DNA from: Agrobacterium tumefaciens
GTDB lineage: Bacteria > Pseudomonadota > Alphaproteobacteria > Rhizobiales > Rhizobiaceae
Direction of reading: 5' to 3'
Assembly (NCBI GenBank): GCA_017744915.1
Contig: JAGIAH010000001.1
Coordinates: 620,001-684,000, forward strand
Length of the DNA: 64,000 nucleotides
This document shows positions 18,771 to 26,424 of this stretch, piece after piece; positions within the stretch are counted from its first letter, which is position 1; each line of letters begins with the position of its first letter. Position numbers and translations under genes: made by a program. The notes below the pieces were generated by a model. The model searched no databases, was not told the origin of the DNA, and saw only the letters and a list, made by a program, of their open reading frames with translations.

Positions 18771-19846
18771 TATTTTGCCTGCCCCTTTTCATAGGCGACC
18801 TTTTCACCGGTGCGGAGAAATTTGGTACCGACAGTGACGACGAGATCACCAGGATTGAGCCCTTCCGTGACAACGAATTGACCGGTCTCATAATCGGCGA
18901 CCTGAACCGGGCGCATCGCGACTTCCGAGGACCGTGGATCGACCAGCCAGACGGCGGGGAGACCATCCTGAGAGGTCATTGCCGACCACGGAAGCTCGAT
19001 CGCATCGACCTGCTTGAAGCGAAAATGGCCGGATACGGGCGCGCCGAGCGGCATGGTCATGTTGCCGTTCAGCCCGACCTTGACCCGGATCGTTCCATTA
19101 TCCGGATCGATCGTCGGGGAAATTTCGCGCACCGGCGCCGCAACGGCTTGGGCAGGATCCGAAAGGAGGCTGACATTGACGATATTGTCGATATCGCGCT
19201 CGAGAAAGAGGGATTCGTAGACATCGAAGACCGCATCGCGTGGCCCGTCATGCGCCAGCGTGAAGACGAGCTGGGCGGCCTGTGCCACCTGGCCAACCTC
19301 GACATTGCGCGCCGTGATCACGCCATCCGCATCGGCCTTGAGCTCGGTATAGGACAGCGCATCGCGCGCCGTATCGAGCTGCGCCTGCGCCGATCTCACC
19401 GCCCCTTGTGTGGTGAGCAGGGTTTCCTGAGCCTTGTCGACCGCCGAGCGCGAGGTCACCTGCGTCCTGAACAGGCTCTGCTGGCGGTCGAACGTCAGCT
19501 GCGCCTGCGTCTGCTGCGCTTCGGCCGATTGCAGGTTGGCCAGGGCAACATCGATGTCGGCCTTCTGTTCTTCGGGGTCGATGCGGGCGAGCAATTGCCC
19601 GGTCTTCACCCGCGCCCCCACATCCACCAGCCGCTCGGTTATCTTGCCGCTGACCCGGAACGACAGGTCCGTCTGGACCCTTGCCCGCACTTCTCCGGTT
19701 ATGACGCTGCCGCGATCGACGGGCTTTTTCTGGACCGCCACCACATCGACGGTGCGAAGCGGCTTTTCGGCGGGCGGTTCTTCATTACTGCAGGACGACA
19801 GGGCGAAAATGCCGCCAAGCGCCGCCGCGATAAGGATGGTTTTCAT
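18770..19846 (-). CDS. First RND adaptor lipoprotein (membrane fusion protein)
   Basis: 358 residues. The signal peptide ends in lipobox LSSC (cysteine near residue 19). The HlyD/AcrA fold is visible as VSGKITERLVDVGARVKTGQ, a long helical hairpin (LANLQSAEAQQ to DTARDALSY) and the returning ELKADADGVITARNVEVGQ segment. It is the first gene of the operon adaptor-adaptor-pump. Its promoter, just upstream, contains the candidate TetR operator. The two adaptors are similar in plan but clearly divergent in sequence, suggesting a heteromeric adaptor ring. Confidence 0.9.
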   Translation of the reverse strand: MKTILIAAALGGIFALSSCSNEEPPAEKPLRTVDVVAVQKKPVDRGSVITGEVRARVQTDLSFRVSGKITERLVDVGARVKTGQLLARIDPEEQKADIDVALANLQSAEAQQTQAQLTFDRQQSLFRTQVTSRSAVDKAQETLLTTQGAVRSAQAQLDTARDALSYTELKADADGVITARNVEVGQVAQAAQLVFTLAHDGPRDAVFDVYESLFLERDIDNIVNVSLLSDPAQAVAAPVREISPTIDPDNGTIRVKVGLNGNMTMPLGAPVSGHFRFKQVDAIELPWSAMTSQDGLPAVWLVDPRSSEVAMRPVQVADYETGQFVVTEGLNPGDLVVTVGTKFLRTGEKVAYEKGQAK

Positions 19847-19881
19847 GGTAACCTCTTGATCTTCGCCTCATCCTATAATAT

Positions 19882-19901
19882 TTGACTAACCGAATAGTCA
19901 A
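19882..19901. promoter_or_regulatory. TetR-type operator inside the efflux promoter
   Basis: TTGACTA (19882-19888) and TAGTCAA (19895-19901) are perfect 7-bp arms around a 6-base spacer. On the minus strand the downstream arm supplies a TTGACT -35 box (19896-19901) and the dyad lies between it and AT-rich -10 candidates (TATTAT or TTATAG, about 15-17 bases away). Binding here would block RNA polymerase at the efflux operon. Confidence 0.7.
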
Positions 19902-20146
19902 TGAAATTCTCATGCCGCCGATTGGGGATTTGGCCGGATATCGGGCCAGCTTCCCGAATGATCATTTCCCGTCGTCCGGCACATCCCTGCGGGCGCATCG
20001 GCGATGTTCCGGCATATTGAACCATGCGTGCGCCTCCACAAAATCCATTCCGGTTTTTGCGCCGGTGCTATAGGCAACCATCACTCGTTTCCGCCAATCG
20101 ACGGACAAAAGGGGCACGCGCCAAAAACAAAGAAGGATCCGGGGCC

Positions 20147-20761
20147 ATGGCGAAAGAAAAACTGACACGCGCTGAACAGAAGATACAACGTCCGCTGCAA
20201 ATTCTCGACGCCGCATTCGAGGAATTCACCAAAAGGGGGTTCACGGCGACGCGGGTGGAGGATATCGCCGAACGGGTGGGGGTGACCAAGGGCACGGTCT
20301 ATGTCTATTTCGAGACCAAGGAGGCGCTGTTCGAGGCGATGGTCAAACATGCCTCGTTGCCGTTTCAGGAGGCCTTCAAGGCCTATACGCATAAATCCGA
20401 CGATCCCGTCGAGGAGCTTCGCTCGCTGCTCGAATTCCTGTTCGACGCCTTGGTCGACAACCGAAAAATGCGCGAACTGTTCCGCCTGATCGTCGCGGAA
20501 GGCGCAAAATTCCCTGAACTCATCGACCAGCACCATGACACGCTGATGGTGCCGGTCTTCGCGCGCATCGATACGATCCTGGATGAGGGCGTGGCGAAGA
20601 AAAGATTCAGAGCCAACCCCCCTGAACTCGCCAAGGTGGTGATGTCCCCCATGGTGGGAACATTGGTGTTCCGGCTGATCTTCGATGACCGGCGCAGCCT
20701 GGACAGGCGAGCCGTCCTGTCGATTCATCTCGATCTGATCATGCGCGGGCTACTGGCCTGA
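20147..20761 (+). CDS. TetR-family repressor of the adjacent efflux operon
   Basis: 204 residues from ATG 20147, with GAAGGA about 10 bases upstream; an earlier in-frame ATG at 20024 would add an unrelated basic tail. The N-terminal helix-turn-helix reads RVEDIAERVGVTKGTVYVYFETKEALF, a typical TetR DNA-binding domain at about residues 18-60. The C-terminal part is the ligand and dimer domain (TetR_C type). It is divergent from the pump operon across about 300 bases that hold a perfect TetR-like dyad at 19882-19901. Derepression by a pump substrate is the expected mode, by family. Confidence 0.85.
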   Translation: MAKEKLTRAEQKIQRPLQILDAAFEEFTKRGFTATRVEDIAERVGVTKGTVYVYFETKEALFEAMVKHASLPFQEAFKAYTHKSDDPVEELRSLLEFLFDALVDNRKMRELFRLIVAEGAKFPELIDQHHDTLMVPVFARIDTILDEGVAKKRFRANPPELAKVVMSPMVGTLVFRLIFDDRRSLDRRAVLSIHLDLIMRGLLA

Positions 20762-20799
20762 TCGTCAAAGGCGCCGCAGCATTTTAGCAAGACTAAGGG

Positions 20800-21540
20800 C
20801 TATTCCTGGCTTTCGAGCCGGTATCGCGAACCGGGATACAACAGCCGCACGGATGTGACGGCACGGCTTGCCGACCAGGTTCGGCGGCGCACGAGAAGGC
20901 AAGGCTCGTTCCGACTAATGGCCATCAATTTACATTCCCATGGCTGGGGCGATGCGGCCTCGATGAATTGCTCCGTCCGGGAAATGGGTGCCGCCGCCGT
21001 CAGATAGGCATTCGGCGTGAGCGTATTGAAATCCTGCATCAGATAATCCGGCGCAATCTCCGCATTAACGAAACGATCCTCCAATTGGATCGGCACATCA
21101 TCCTCATGGTGGACGATGATGGAATGAAACACCTTCGCTCCCACAGCGATCTCCAGCGCGGTTGCGAGATCCGGCCCGCAGACCTCCGTCTGAGCCAAAA
21201 TCAGGCTCGGCCGATGCGTCGAACCGCGCTCCTTGATCTCGTCAGCGATGTTTCGCACGCCCATCATGCCGGCGCTTCGCTTTTTCGGGGCAACGAAGGA
21301 TCCGCGCCCCTGCACGCGCACGATCACACCCTCGGTTGCCAGTTCCCGCAGGGCACGGTTTGCCGTCATGCGGCTGACACCCAGCATGTCGACCATCTCG
21401 TTTTCAGAAGGTATCCTGTGGTTCGTCAACCACTCTCCGCTGGCGATCTTTTCCTTGATCTGTTCTTTCACACGCTCATAGAGCGGCAGGGAGGAGCGAT
21501 CACCCGGGACAGAAAACTCGCTTTCGGTGACGGGCAGCAT
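20800..21540 (-). CDS. hutC: HutC-like GntR-family repressor
   Basis: 246 residues from ATG 21540, with AGGAG 5 bases upstream; an earlier in-frame start at 21744 would run through promoter DNA. The winged helix covers about residues 18-85 (recognition helix EMVDMLGVSRMTANRALREL), followed by a UTRA ligand domain, as in HutC, the urocanate-responsive repressor of histidine use. It is divergent from a histidine-type ABC importer, and two matching 18-bp dyads lie between. Convergent with the TetR gene, 38 bases apart. The hut assignment rests on family plus neighbours. Confidence 0.82.
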   Translation of the reverse strand: MLPVTESEFSVPGDRSSLPLYERVKEQIKEKIASGEWLTNHRIPSENEMVDMLGVSRMTANRALRELATEGVIVRVQGRGSFVAPKKRSAGMMGVRNIADEIKERGSTHRPSLILAQTEVCGPDLATALEIAVGAKVFHSIIVHHEDDVPIQLEDRFVNAEIAPDYLMQDFNTLTPNAYLTAAAPISRTEQFIEAASPQPWECKLMAISRNEPCLLVRRRTWSASRAVTSVRLLYPGSRYRLESQE

Positions 21541-21640
21541 TGAAACTCCTAAAAATCGGGCGACTGCACAAAACGCAGCCAGAATCCGTACGAGCACAAA
21601 ATTATCACATCCTATCTTGCTTGTCTTTTGTAAATGTGTG

Positions 21641-21658
21641 AAGTTACATATACAACTT
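21641..21658. promoter_or_regulatory. Candidate HutC operator 1
   Basis: AAGTTACATATACAACTT, an 18-bp dyad with AAGTT/AACTT ends, about 100 bases upstream of hutC. Its reverse complement matches the 21902-21919 site at 15 of 18 positions. Confidence 0.6.
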
Positions 21659-21901
21659 GAGGGAAAAATAATGGCGAGCGAGGACACGATCTCTAGCAGC
21701 CGCAAGTCAGCCGCCGGCGTTCGGGGCGAGAGCCGCATGCCCACCCGGCACCGTGGCGGGAACTACCCTGGCAAAGCTGCCGCCGCATGGGCGACCGAAC
21801 CAGTTCGTTGCCCACCGCAAGATCATTCTTCCCAAAACCAGCCCACCGCATGCGCCACGGCCACAATATTTCCAAAGCATCCGCGCCATGCGAATATTTC
21901 A

Positions 21902-21919
21902 AAGTTGTATAGTGAACTT
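21902..21919. promoter_or_regulatory. Candidate HutC operator 2
   Basis: AAGTTGTATAGTGAACTT, an 18-bp dyad about 150 bases upstream of hutX. The core TTGTATA matches the TTGTATA half-site style known for HutC proteins. It pairs with the site at 21641. Confidence 0.6.
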
Positions 21920-22067
21920 TCAATAAGCCGATTTACGGCGAGCTTCGACTTCCACAGCGATTCGATGACAATCGGCCCCAAGGCTTATCACTTGAACGGA
22001 GCGCCCGGCCGAACCTGAAAAACGCATGCCAGCAAGTTGCCAATCATCAAACCAAAAGGGGAATGCA

Positions 22068-23105
22068 ATGCTGAATTCAAAACTGAAAATCGCGCTGGCC
22101 ACGACCGCGCTTGTCATGGGAGCATATGCCGGCGCCGCTAAGGCGGAAGGCTATTGCAGCGCCGGAAAGACCATCACCTTCGCCGGTATCGACTGGGAAA
22201 GCGGCGCCTTCATCACCGAGGTCATGAAGGAAATCCTGTCCAAGGGCTATGATTGCAAGGTCGATTCCATTCCCGGCAATTCCGTGACGCTCGAACAGGC
22301 GACCGCCAATAACGACGTGCAGATCTTCGCCGAAGAATGGATCGGCCGTTCCGACGTCTGGAACAAGGCCGCCGAAGCCGGCCAGGTGAAGTCGGTCGGC
22401 AAGACCTTTGTCGGCGCCGCCGAAGGCTGGTTCGTGCCGGAATATCTGGTCAAGGGCGACCCCGCAAAAGGCATCGAAGCGAAGGCTCCCGATCTGAAGA
22501 GCGTCGACCAGCTTTCCGATCCGAAGATCGTCGAATTGTTCAAGGATCCGGAAGAGCCGACCAAGGGTCGGTTCCTCAACTGCCCGTCGGGCTGGACCTG
22601 CGAAGGCGTCAACACTGCCAAGCTTCAGGCCTACAAGCTCGAAGGAAACTATGTGAACTTCCGTCCCGGCACCGGCACCGCGCTTGATGCCGCAATCGCC
22701 GCCGGCTACCTTCAGGGCGAGCCGATGCTGTTCTATTACTGGAGCCCGACGGCGATCATGGGCAAATACAAGCTCATCCAGCTGCAGGAGCCCGCCTATA
22801 GCGACGCCTGCTGGAAGGAACTGACAAGCGCGGACGGAAAGCGCGATGCCGGCTGCGCATTCCCCTCCGTCGAGGTGGCCTATGGCGTGAACAGCACCTT
22901 TGCGAAGGACGCGCCGGAAATCATGGCGATCCTTGAAAAGGCGACTTTCCCGCTGGCGGAAATCAACGCCAGCCTGGCCTATATGACGGACAAGCAGGTC
23001 GATGCGACCGCCGCTGCCAAGACCTTCCTGCAGACCAAGGCCGATATCTGGGGTGGCTGGGTTTCGGCCGACGCCAAGGCGCGTATCGAAGCCGCCGTCA
23101 AGTAA
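22068..23105 (+). CDS. hutX: Periplasmic substrate-binding protein of a histidine/betaine-type ABC importer
   Basis: 345 residues from ATG 22068 with GGGGA 6 bases upstream. A signal peptide (KIALATTALVMGAYAGAAKA) is cut near residue 26. The mature protein is of the OpuAC/ProX glycine-betaine-binding class: DWESGAFITEVMKEIL and DVQIFAEEWIGRSD near the N-terminus, and LFYYWSPTAIMGKYKLIQLQEP in the C-terminal lobe. In Sinorhizobium meliloti the similar HutXWV system imports histidine, and to a lesser degree proline and betaines. Position next to hutC and a histidase homologue supports histidine or a relative. Confidence 0.82.
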   Translation: MLNSKLKIALATTALVMGAYAGAAKAEGYCSAGKTITFAGIDWESGAFITEVMKEILSKGYDCKVDSIPGNSVTLEQATANNDVQIFAEEWIGRSDVWNKAAEAGQVKSVGKTFVGAAEGWFVPEYLVKGDPAKGIEAKAPDLKSVDQLSDPKIVELFKDPEEPTKGRFLNCPSGWTCEGVNTAKLQAYKLEGNYVNFRPGTGTALDAAIAAGYLQGEPMLFYYWSPTAIMGKYKLIQLQEPAYSDACWKELTSADGKRDAGCAFPSVEVAYGVNSTFAKDAPEIMAILEKATFPLAEINASLAYMTDKQVDATAAAKTFLQTKADIWGGWVSADAKARIEAAVK

Positions 23106-23114
23106 GGATGGCAG

Positions 23115-23136
23115 GCGCGCCGGGCTTCCGGCGCGC
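23115..23136 (+). promoter_or_regulatory. Stable intercistronic hairpin after hutX
   Basis: GCGCGCCGG (23115-23123) and CCGGCGCGC (23128-23136) form a 9-bp GC-only stem with a 4-base loop followed by ATTTT. It sits in the 95-base hutX-hutW gap. Such hairpins often protect or partly terminate mRNA so that the binding protein is made in excess over the membrane parts. Confidence 0.55.
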
Positions 23137-23200
23137 ATTTTCCCGTCAGGACAGGGGTCGGCTCCGCAGATCGGAGTCGGCAGGCGCGAGGACTACACCG

Positions 23201-24058
23201 ATGTTTCCTGAAGTTTTCCATATTTCCATCCGCGGCCCGATCAATGAAATCGTGCGCTCGCTGGTGGTGAACTACGGCTACGTTTTCAAGGCGATCTCGC
23301 AGACGATCCTGCAGGCGATCCTCTTCGTGGAATGGGCCCTGCGCGGGCTGCCGTGGTGGGCCATTTTTCTGGTCTTTCTGGTGCTCGCCTGGTTTGCCGC
23401 GAAAAAGATTTCGCTGGTCATCATGGTCGCCGTCATGCTGTTCATCGTTGGCGCGCTCGGTCTCTGGGACCTGACGATGCAGACACTGGCGCTGATGCTG
23501 ATTGCCAGCCTCATCTCCATCGTCATCGGCGTGCCCATGGGCATCCTGCTTGCGAAAAGCGAATGGGCGCGGCGCATCACCCTGCCGATCCTCGATGTCA
23601 TGCAGACCATGCCGAGCTTCGTTTATCTCATCCCCGCCATCATGCTGTTCGGCCTCGGCAAGGTTCCGGCCGTGCTTGCCACCATCATTTATGCCGTGCC
23701 GCCGCTGATCCGCCTGACCGATCTCGGCATCCGGCAGGTGGACCGGGAAGTGGTGGAGGCGGCGACCGCCTTTGGCGGTAGCCCGAGACAGATCCTTTTC
23801 GGTGTCGAATTGCCGCTTGCCACACCGACCATCATGGCCGGTCTCAACCAGACGATCATGATGGCACTCTCCATGGTCGTCGTCGCCTCGATGATCGGCG
23901 CGCGCGGCCTTGGCGAGCAGGTGTTGAACGGCATCCAGACGCTCGATGTCGGCAAGGGCCTCGAAGCAGGTCTCGGCATCGTTATTCTCGCAATCGTGCT
24001 CGATCGCATCACCCAGGGTTTTGGCCGATCCAGCCGGAAGGAAATGGGCAATGACTGA
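23201..24058 (+). CDS. hutW: ABC importer permease, ProW/OpuAB class
   Basis: 285 residues from ATG 23201 (MFPEVFHISIRGPINEIVRSL). About six membrane segments follow, with the cytoplasmic EAA loop visible as REVVEAATAFGGSPRQILFGVELPLATPTI. This is the inner-membrane channel of the hutXWV importer. An upstream in-frame ATG at 23108 lies at the base of the intercistronic hairpin and gives a non-conserved tail, so it is rejected. It overlaps the ATPase gene by 8 bases. Confidence 0.85.
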   Translation: MFPEVFHISIRGPINEIVRSLVVNYGYVFKAISQTILQAILFVEWALRGLPWWAIFLVFLVLAWFAAKKISLVIMVAVMLFIVGALGLWDLTMQTLALMLIASLISIVIGVPMGILLAKSEWARRITLPILDVMQTMPSFVYLIPAIMLFGLGKVPAVLATIIYAVPPLIRLTDLGIRQVDREVVEAATAFGGSPRQILFGVELPLATPTIMAGLNQTIMMALSMVVVASMIGARGLGEQVLNGIQTLDVGKGLEAGLGIVILAIVLDRITQGFGRSSRKEMGND

Positions 24059-24884
24059 TATCCATATCCGCAACGTGTCCAAGATATTCGGCGGCAACTG
24101 GAAAGCTGCGCTGAGCATGGCCCAGCAGGGCGCAGAGAAAAGCGAAATCCTGGCAAAGACGGGATGCAGTGTCGGCCTCGACAATGTCAGCCTCGACATC
24201 GAAGCCGGCCGCATTTTCGTGATCATGGGTCTTTCCGGCTCCGGCAAGTCGACGCTGGTGCGCCACATCAACCGCCTGATCGAGCCGACAAGCGGCGAGA
24301 TTCTCGTCGGTGGAGACAATGTTCTCGCCCTCAAGGCGAAGGAGCTGCGGGATTTCCGCAACCGTCGCGTCAGCATGGTATTCCAGAATTTCGGCCTGAT
24401 GCCGCACCGTACCGTGTTGCAGAACGTCGTTTATGGCCAGCGCGTGCGCGGGCTGACCAAGGCGGATGCACGGCCCATCGGCATGAAGTGGATCGAGACC
24501 GTTGGACTTTCGGGCTATGAGGACAAGTTTCCGCACCAGCTTTCCGGCGGCATGAAACAGCGTGTCGGCCTCGCCCGGGCGCTCGCGGCCGATACCGATG
24601 TCATCCTGATGGACGAGGCCTTTTCGGCGCTCGATCCATTGATCCGCGCCGACATGCAGGACCAGCTGCTGCAGCTTGAAAAGAACCTGCACAAGACCAT
24701 CGTCTTCATTACCCACGATCTCGACGAGGCGCTTCGCATCGGTGCGCAGATCGCGATCCTGAAGGATGGCAAGCTGGTTCAGGTCGGAACCCCGGACCAG
24801 ATCCTCAACAGCCCAGCAAACGACTACGTCGCCCGTTTCGTGGAACGCCGCGCGGGTGCGGCGGGAGAAAGCCAGCATGGCTGA
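24051..24884 (+). CDS. hutV: ABC importer ATPase, ProV/OpuAA class
   Basis: 277 residues from ATG 24051, overlapping hutW by 8 bases. It has the ProV-specific N-terminal insertion before Walker A (KIFGGNWKAALSMAQQG), then GLSGSGKSTL (Walker A), LSGGMKQRVGLARAL (signature) and VILMDEAFSALDP (Walker B), and the H-loop in VFITHDLDEALRI. The C-terminal CBS domains of E. coli ProV are absent, as in short members such as HutV. It powers uptake by the HutXW proteins. Confidence 0.88.
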   Translation: MTDIHIRNVSKIFGGNWKAALSMAQQGAEKSEILAKTGCSVGLDNVSLDIEAGRIFVIMGLSGSGKSTLVRHINRLIEPTSGEILVGGDNVLALKAKELRDFRNRRVSMVFQNFGLMPHRTVLQNVVYGQRVRGLTKADARPIGMKWIETVGLSGYEDKFPHQLSGGMKQRVGLARALAADTDVILMDEAFSALDPLIRADMQDQLLQLEKNLHKTIVFITHDLDEALRIGAQIAILKDGKLVQVGTPDQILNSPANDYVARFVERRAGAAGESQHG

Positions 24885-26379
24885 GACGATCACCATCGAT
24901 CGCCCTCTCACCTGGCAGCAGATCGCCGCTGTCGCAAAGGGTGCGACGCTTCACCTGTCGGATGATGCCTGGCAACGCATTGCCCGCGCGCGCGCCATCG
25001 TCGATGCCCTCGTCGAAAAGCGCGTGCGCGGTTATGGCATCAATACCGGTGTAGGCGCGCTCTGCGATGTGATCGTGGATATTCCCCAGCAGCAGGCGCT
25101 CTCCCGCAACATCCTGCTCAGCCATTCCTGCGGCGTCGGAGAGCCGCTCGGGCGCGAAGAAACACGCGCCATCATGGCCGCCCAGATCAACAACTTCGCG
25201 CATGGTTATTCCGGCGTGCAGGTGGAGACAGTGAAAACACTGCTGACCCTGCTGAACGGCGATATCCTTCCCCTCATTCCCTCGAAGGGTTCGGTGGGTT
25301 ACCTCACCCATGCCGCGGCCATAGGCCTCGTGCTGATCGGCGAAGGCCGGGCCCGCCACCGGGGCGAATTGATCAGCGGCAGGCAGGCGCTCGAAGCGCT
25401 TGGCCTGGCACCCATGGTTCTGCGGGCGAAAGAAGGGCTGAGCCTCGTCAACGGTACACCCTGCGCCACGGGCCTCGCCAGCCTCGCGCTTGCCCGCACC
25501 ACCCGCCTGCTTGACTGGGCCGATGCGGCAGCGGCCATGAGCTATGAAAATCTGGGCGCACAGGCAGACCCCTTCGCTGCGGGACCGCTCGCCTTGCGTA
25601 TCTCGCCCGGCATCCAGGCCGTCGGCGAAAACCTGCGCCGTCTTTTGGCGGCAAGCCCGCTTCTCGCCCGGTCGGCCGGTTCCCGCACGCAGGATCCGCT
25701 GAGCCTGCGCGCCGTGCCGCAGGTGCATGGCGCCGTACGCGACAGCGTGGCGCAGATCGCCGACGTCGTGAACCGAGAACTCGCAAGCGTCACCGACAAC
25801 CCTGTCGTCGCCGGCACGTCGCAGGCGCCCGAAGTCCACTCCCAGGCCCATGCCGTGGGTGCAGCCCTTGGCCTTGCCATGGATGGGCTGGCAACGGCCG
25901 CGGCCGAACTTGCGGCGATTTCCGAGCGTCGCATCGACCGGCTCGTCAATCCACTCGTGAGCGGTCTACCGGCCTTTCTCGCGGATGGTGACGGTGTCTG
26001 CTCCGGTTTCATGATCATCCAGTATACCGCTGCAGCGCTTGCCGCGGAAAACCGCCGCCTCGCCGCGCCTGCCAGCCTTGATGGCGGCATCACCTCCGCA
26101 TTGCAGGAGGATATATTAACGCACGCCACAGTCGCTGCCGACAAGACGCTTTCGATTATCGGCAATCTGGAAACCATTCTCACGATCGAGATCATGTGTG
26201 CGGCACAGGCTTATGACATGCAGCCCGACCGGGATGGCCGAGCACCCGGCACGGATGCGCTCTACCGGCATGTTCGGATGACGGTGCCGTTTTACCGTGA
26301 CGACCGCCCGCTCAACGATATGGTGACCGCCGTTCGTGACCTGCTGCAAGAAACCCGTGCGACTGAAGCCTTCAACTGA
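24877..26379 (+). CDS. Histidine ammonia-lyase family protein lacking the MIO tripeptide
   Basis: 500 residues from ATG 24877, overlapping hutV by 8 bases. Strong whole-length similarity to histidase: YGINTG (Tyr53), LSHSCGVGEPL (His83), LVNGT (Asn192), QDPLSLRAVPQVHGA and PASLDGGITSALQED. The MIO cofactor of this superfamily forms from Ala-Ser-Gly in GSVGASGDL. Here the sequence is GSVG (138-141) followed directly by YLTHAA: exactly three residues are gone and reading frame and flanks are intact. The tyrosine of the QDPYSxR motif is Leu275, and the usual GNFHG segment is changed. It should therefore not be able to deaminate histidine by the known chemistry. It may be a regulatory, binding or otherwise repurposed homologue. 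In S. meliloti I recall a hutH2 in the same position; equivalence is unverified. Confidence 0.85.
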   Translation: MAETITIDRPLTWQQIAAVAKGATLHLSDDAWQRIARARAIVDALVEKRVRGYGINTGVGALCDVIVDIPQQQALSRNILLSHSCGVGEPLGREETRAIMAAQINNFAHGYSGVQVETVKTLLTLLNGDILPLIPSKGSVGYLTHAAAIGLVLIGEGRARHRGELISGRQALEALGLAPMVLRAKEGLSLVNGTPCATGLASLALARTTRLLDWADAAAAMSYENLGAQADPFAAGPLALRISPGIQAVGENLRRLLAASPLLARSAGSRTQDPLSLRAVPQVHGAVRDSVAQIADVVNRELASVTDNPVVAGTSQAPEVHSQAHAVGAALGLAMDGLATAAAELAAISERRIDRLVNPLVSGLPAFLADGDGVCSGFMIIQYTAAALAAENRRLAAPASLDGGITSALQEDILTHATVAADKTLSIIGNLETILTIEIMCAAQAYDMQPDRDGRAPGTDALYRHVRMTVPFYRDDRPLNDMVTAVRDLLQETRATEAFN

Positions 26380-26424
26380 AGGCATCATCGCTCTCACCCT
26401 GTTCCAACAGCGGGCAGCGCGTTC

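Larger units (their letters stand above)
21541..22067. other. Divergent regulatory region between hutC and hutX (527 bp)
   Basis: No convincing gene. It holds two 18-bp HutC-like dyads, one near each gene. The middle (about 21671-21890) is ordinary GC-rich sequence with an open frame of 116 codons that has a passable ribosome site but no recognisable protein features; I do not call it. The length leaves room for separately regulated promoters. Confidence 0.6.

Noticed and set aside
21671-22018. 116-codon open frame in the hutC-hutX gap with a GAGGG upstream
   Set aside because: No recognisable protein features, Pro/Arg/His-rich composition and position across a likely operator region. Could be revisited with ribosome profiling.
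25288-25303. Possibility that the missing MIO tripeptide is a frameshift or assembly error
   Set aside because: The loss is exactly nine bases in frame, flanks align residue for residue, and a second active-site change (Tyr to Leu at 275) is present. It is more likely genuine divergence, though resequencing would settle it.
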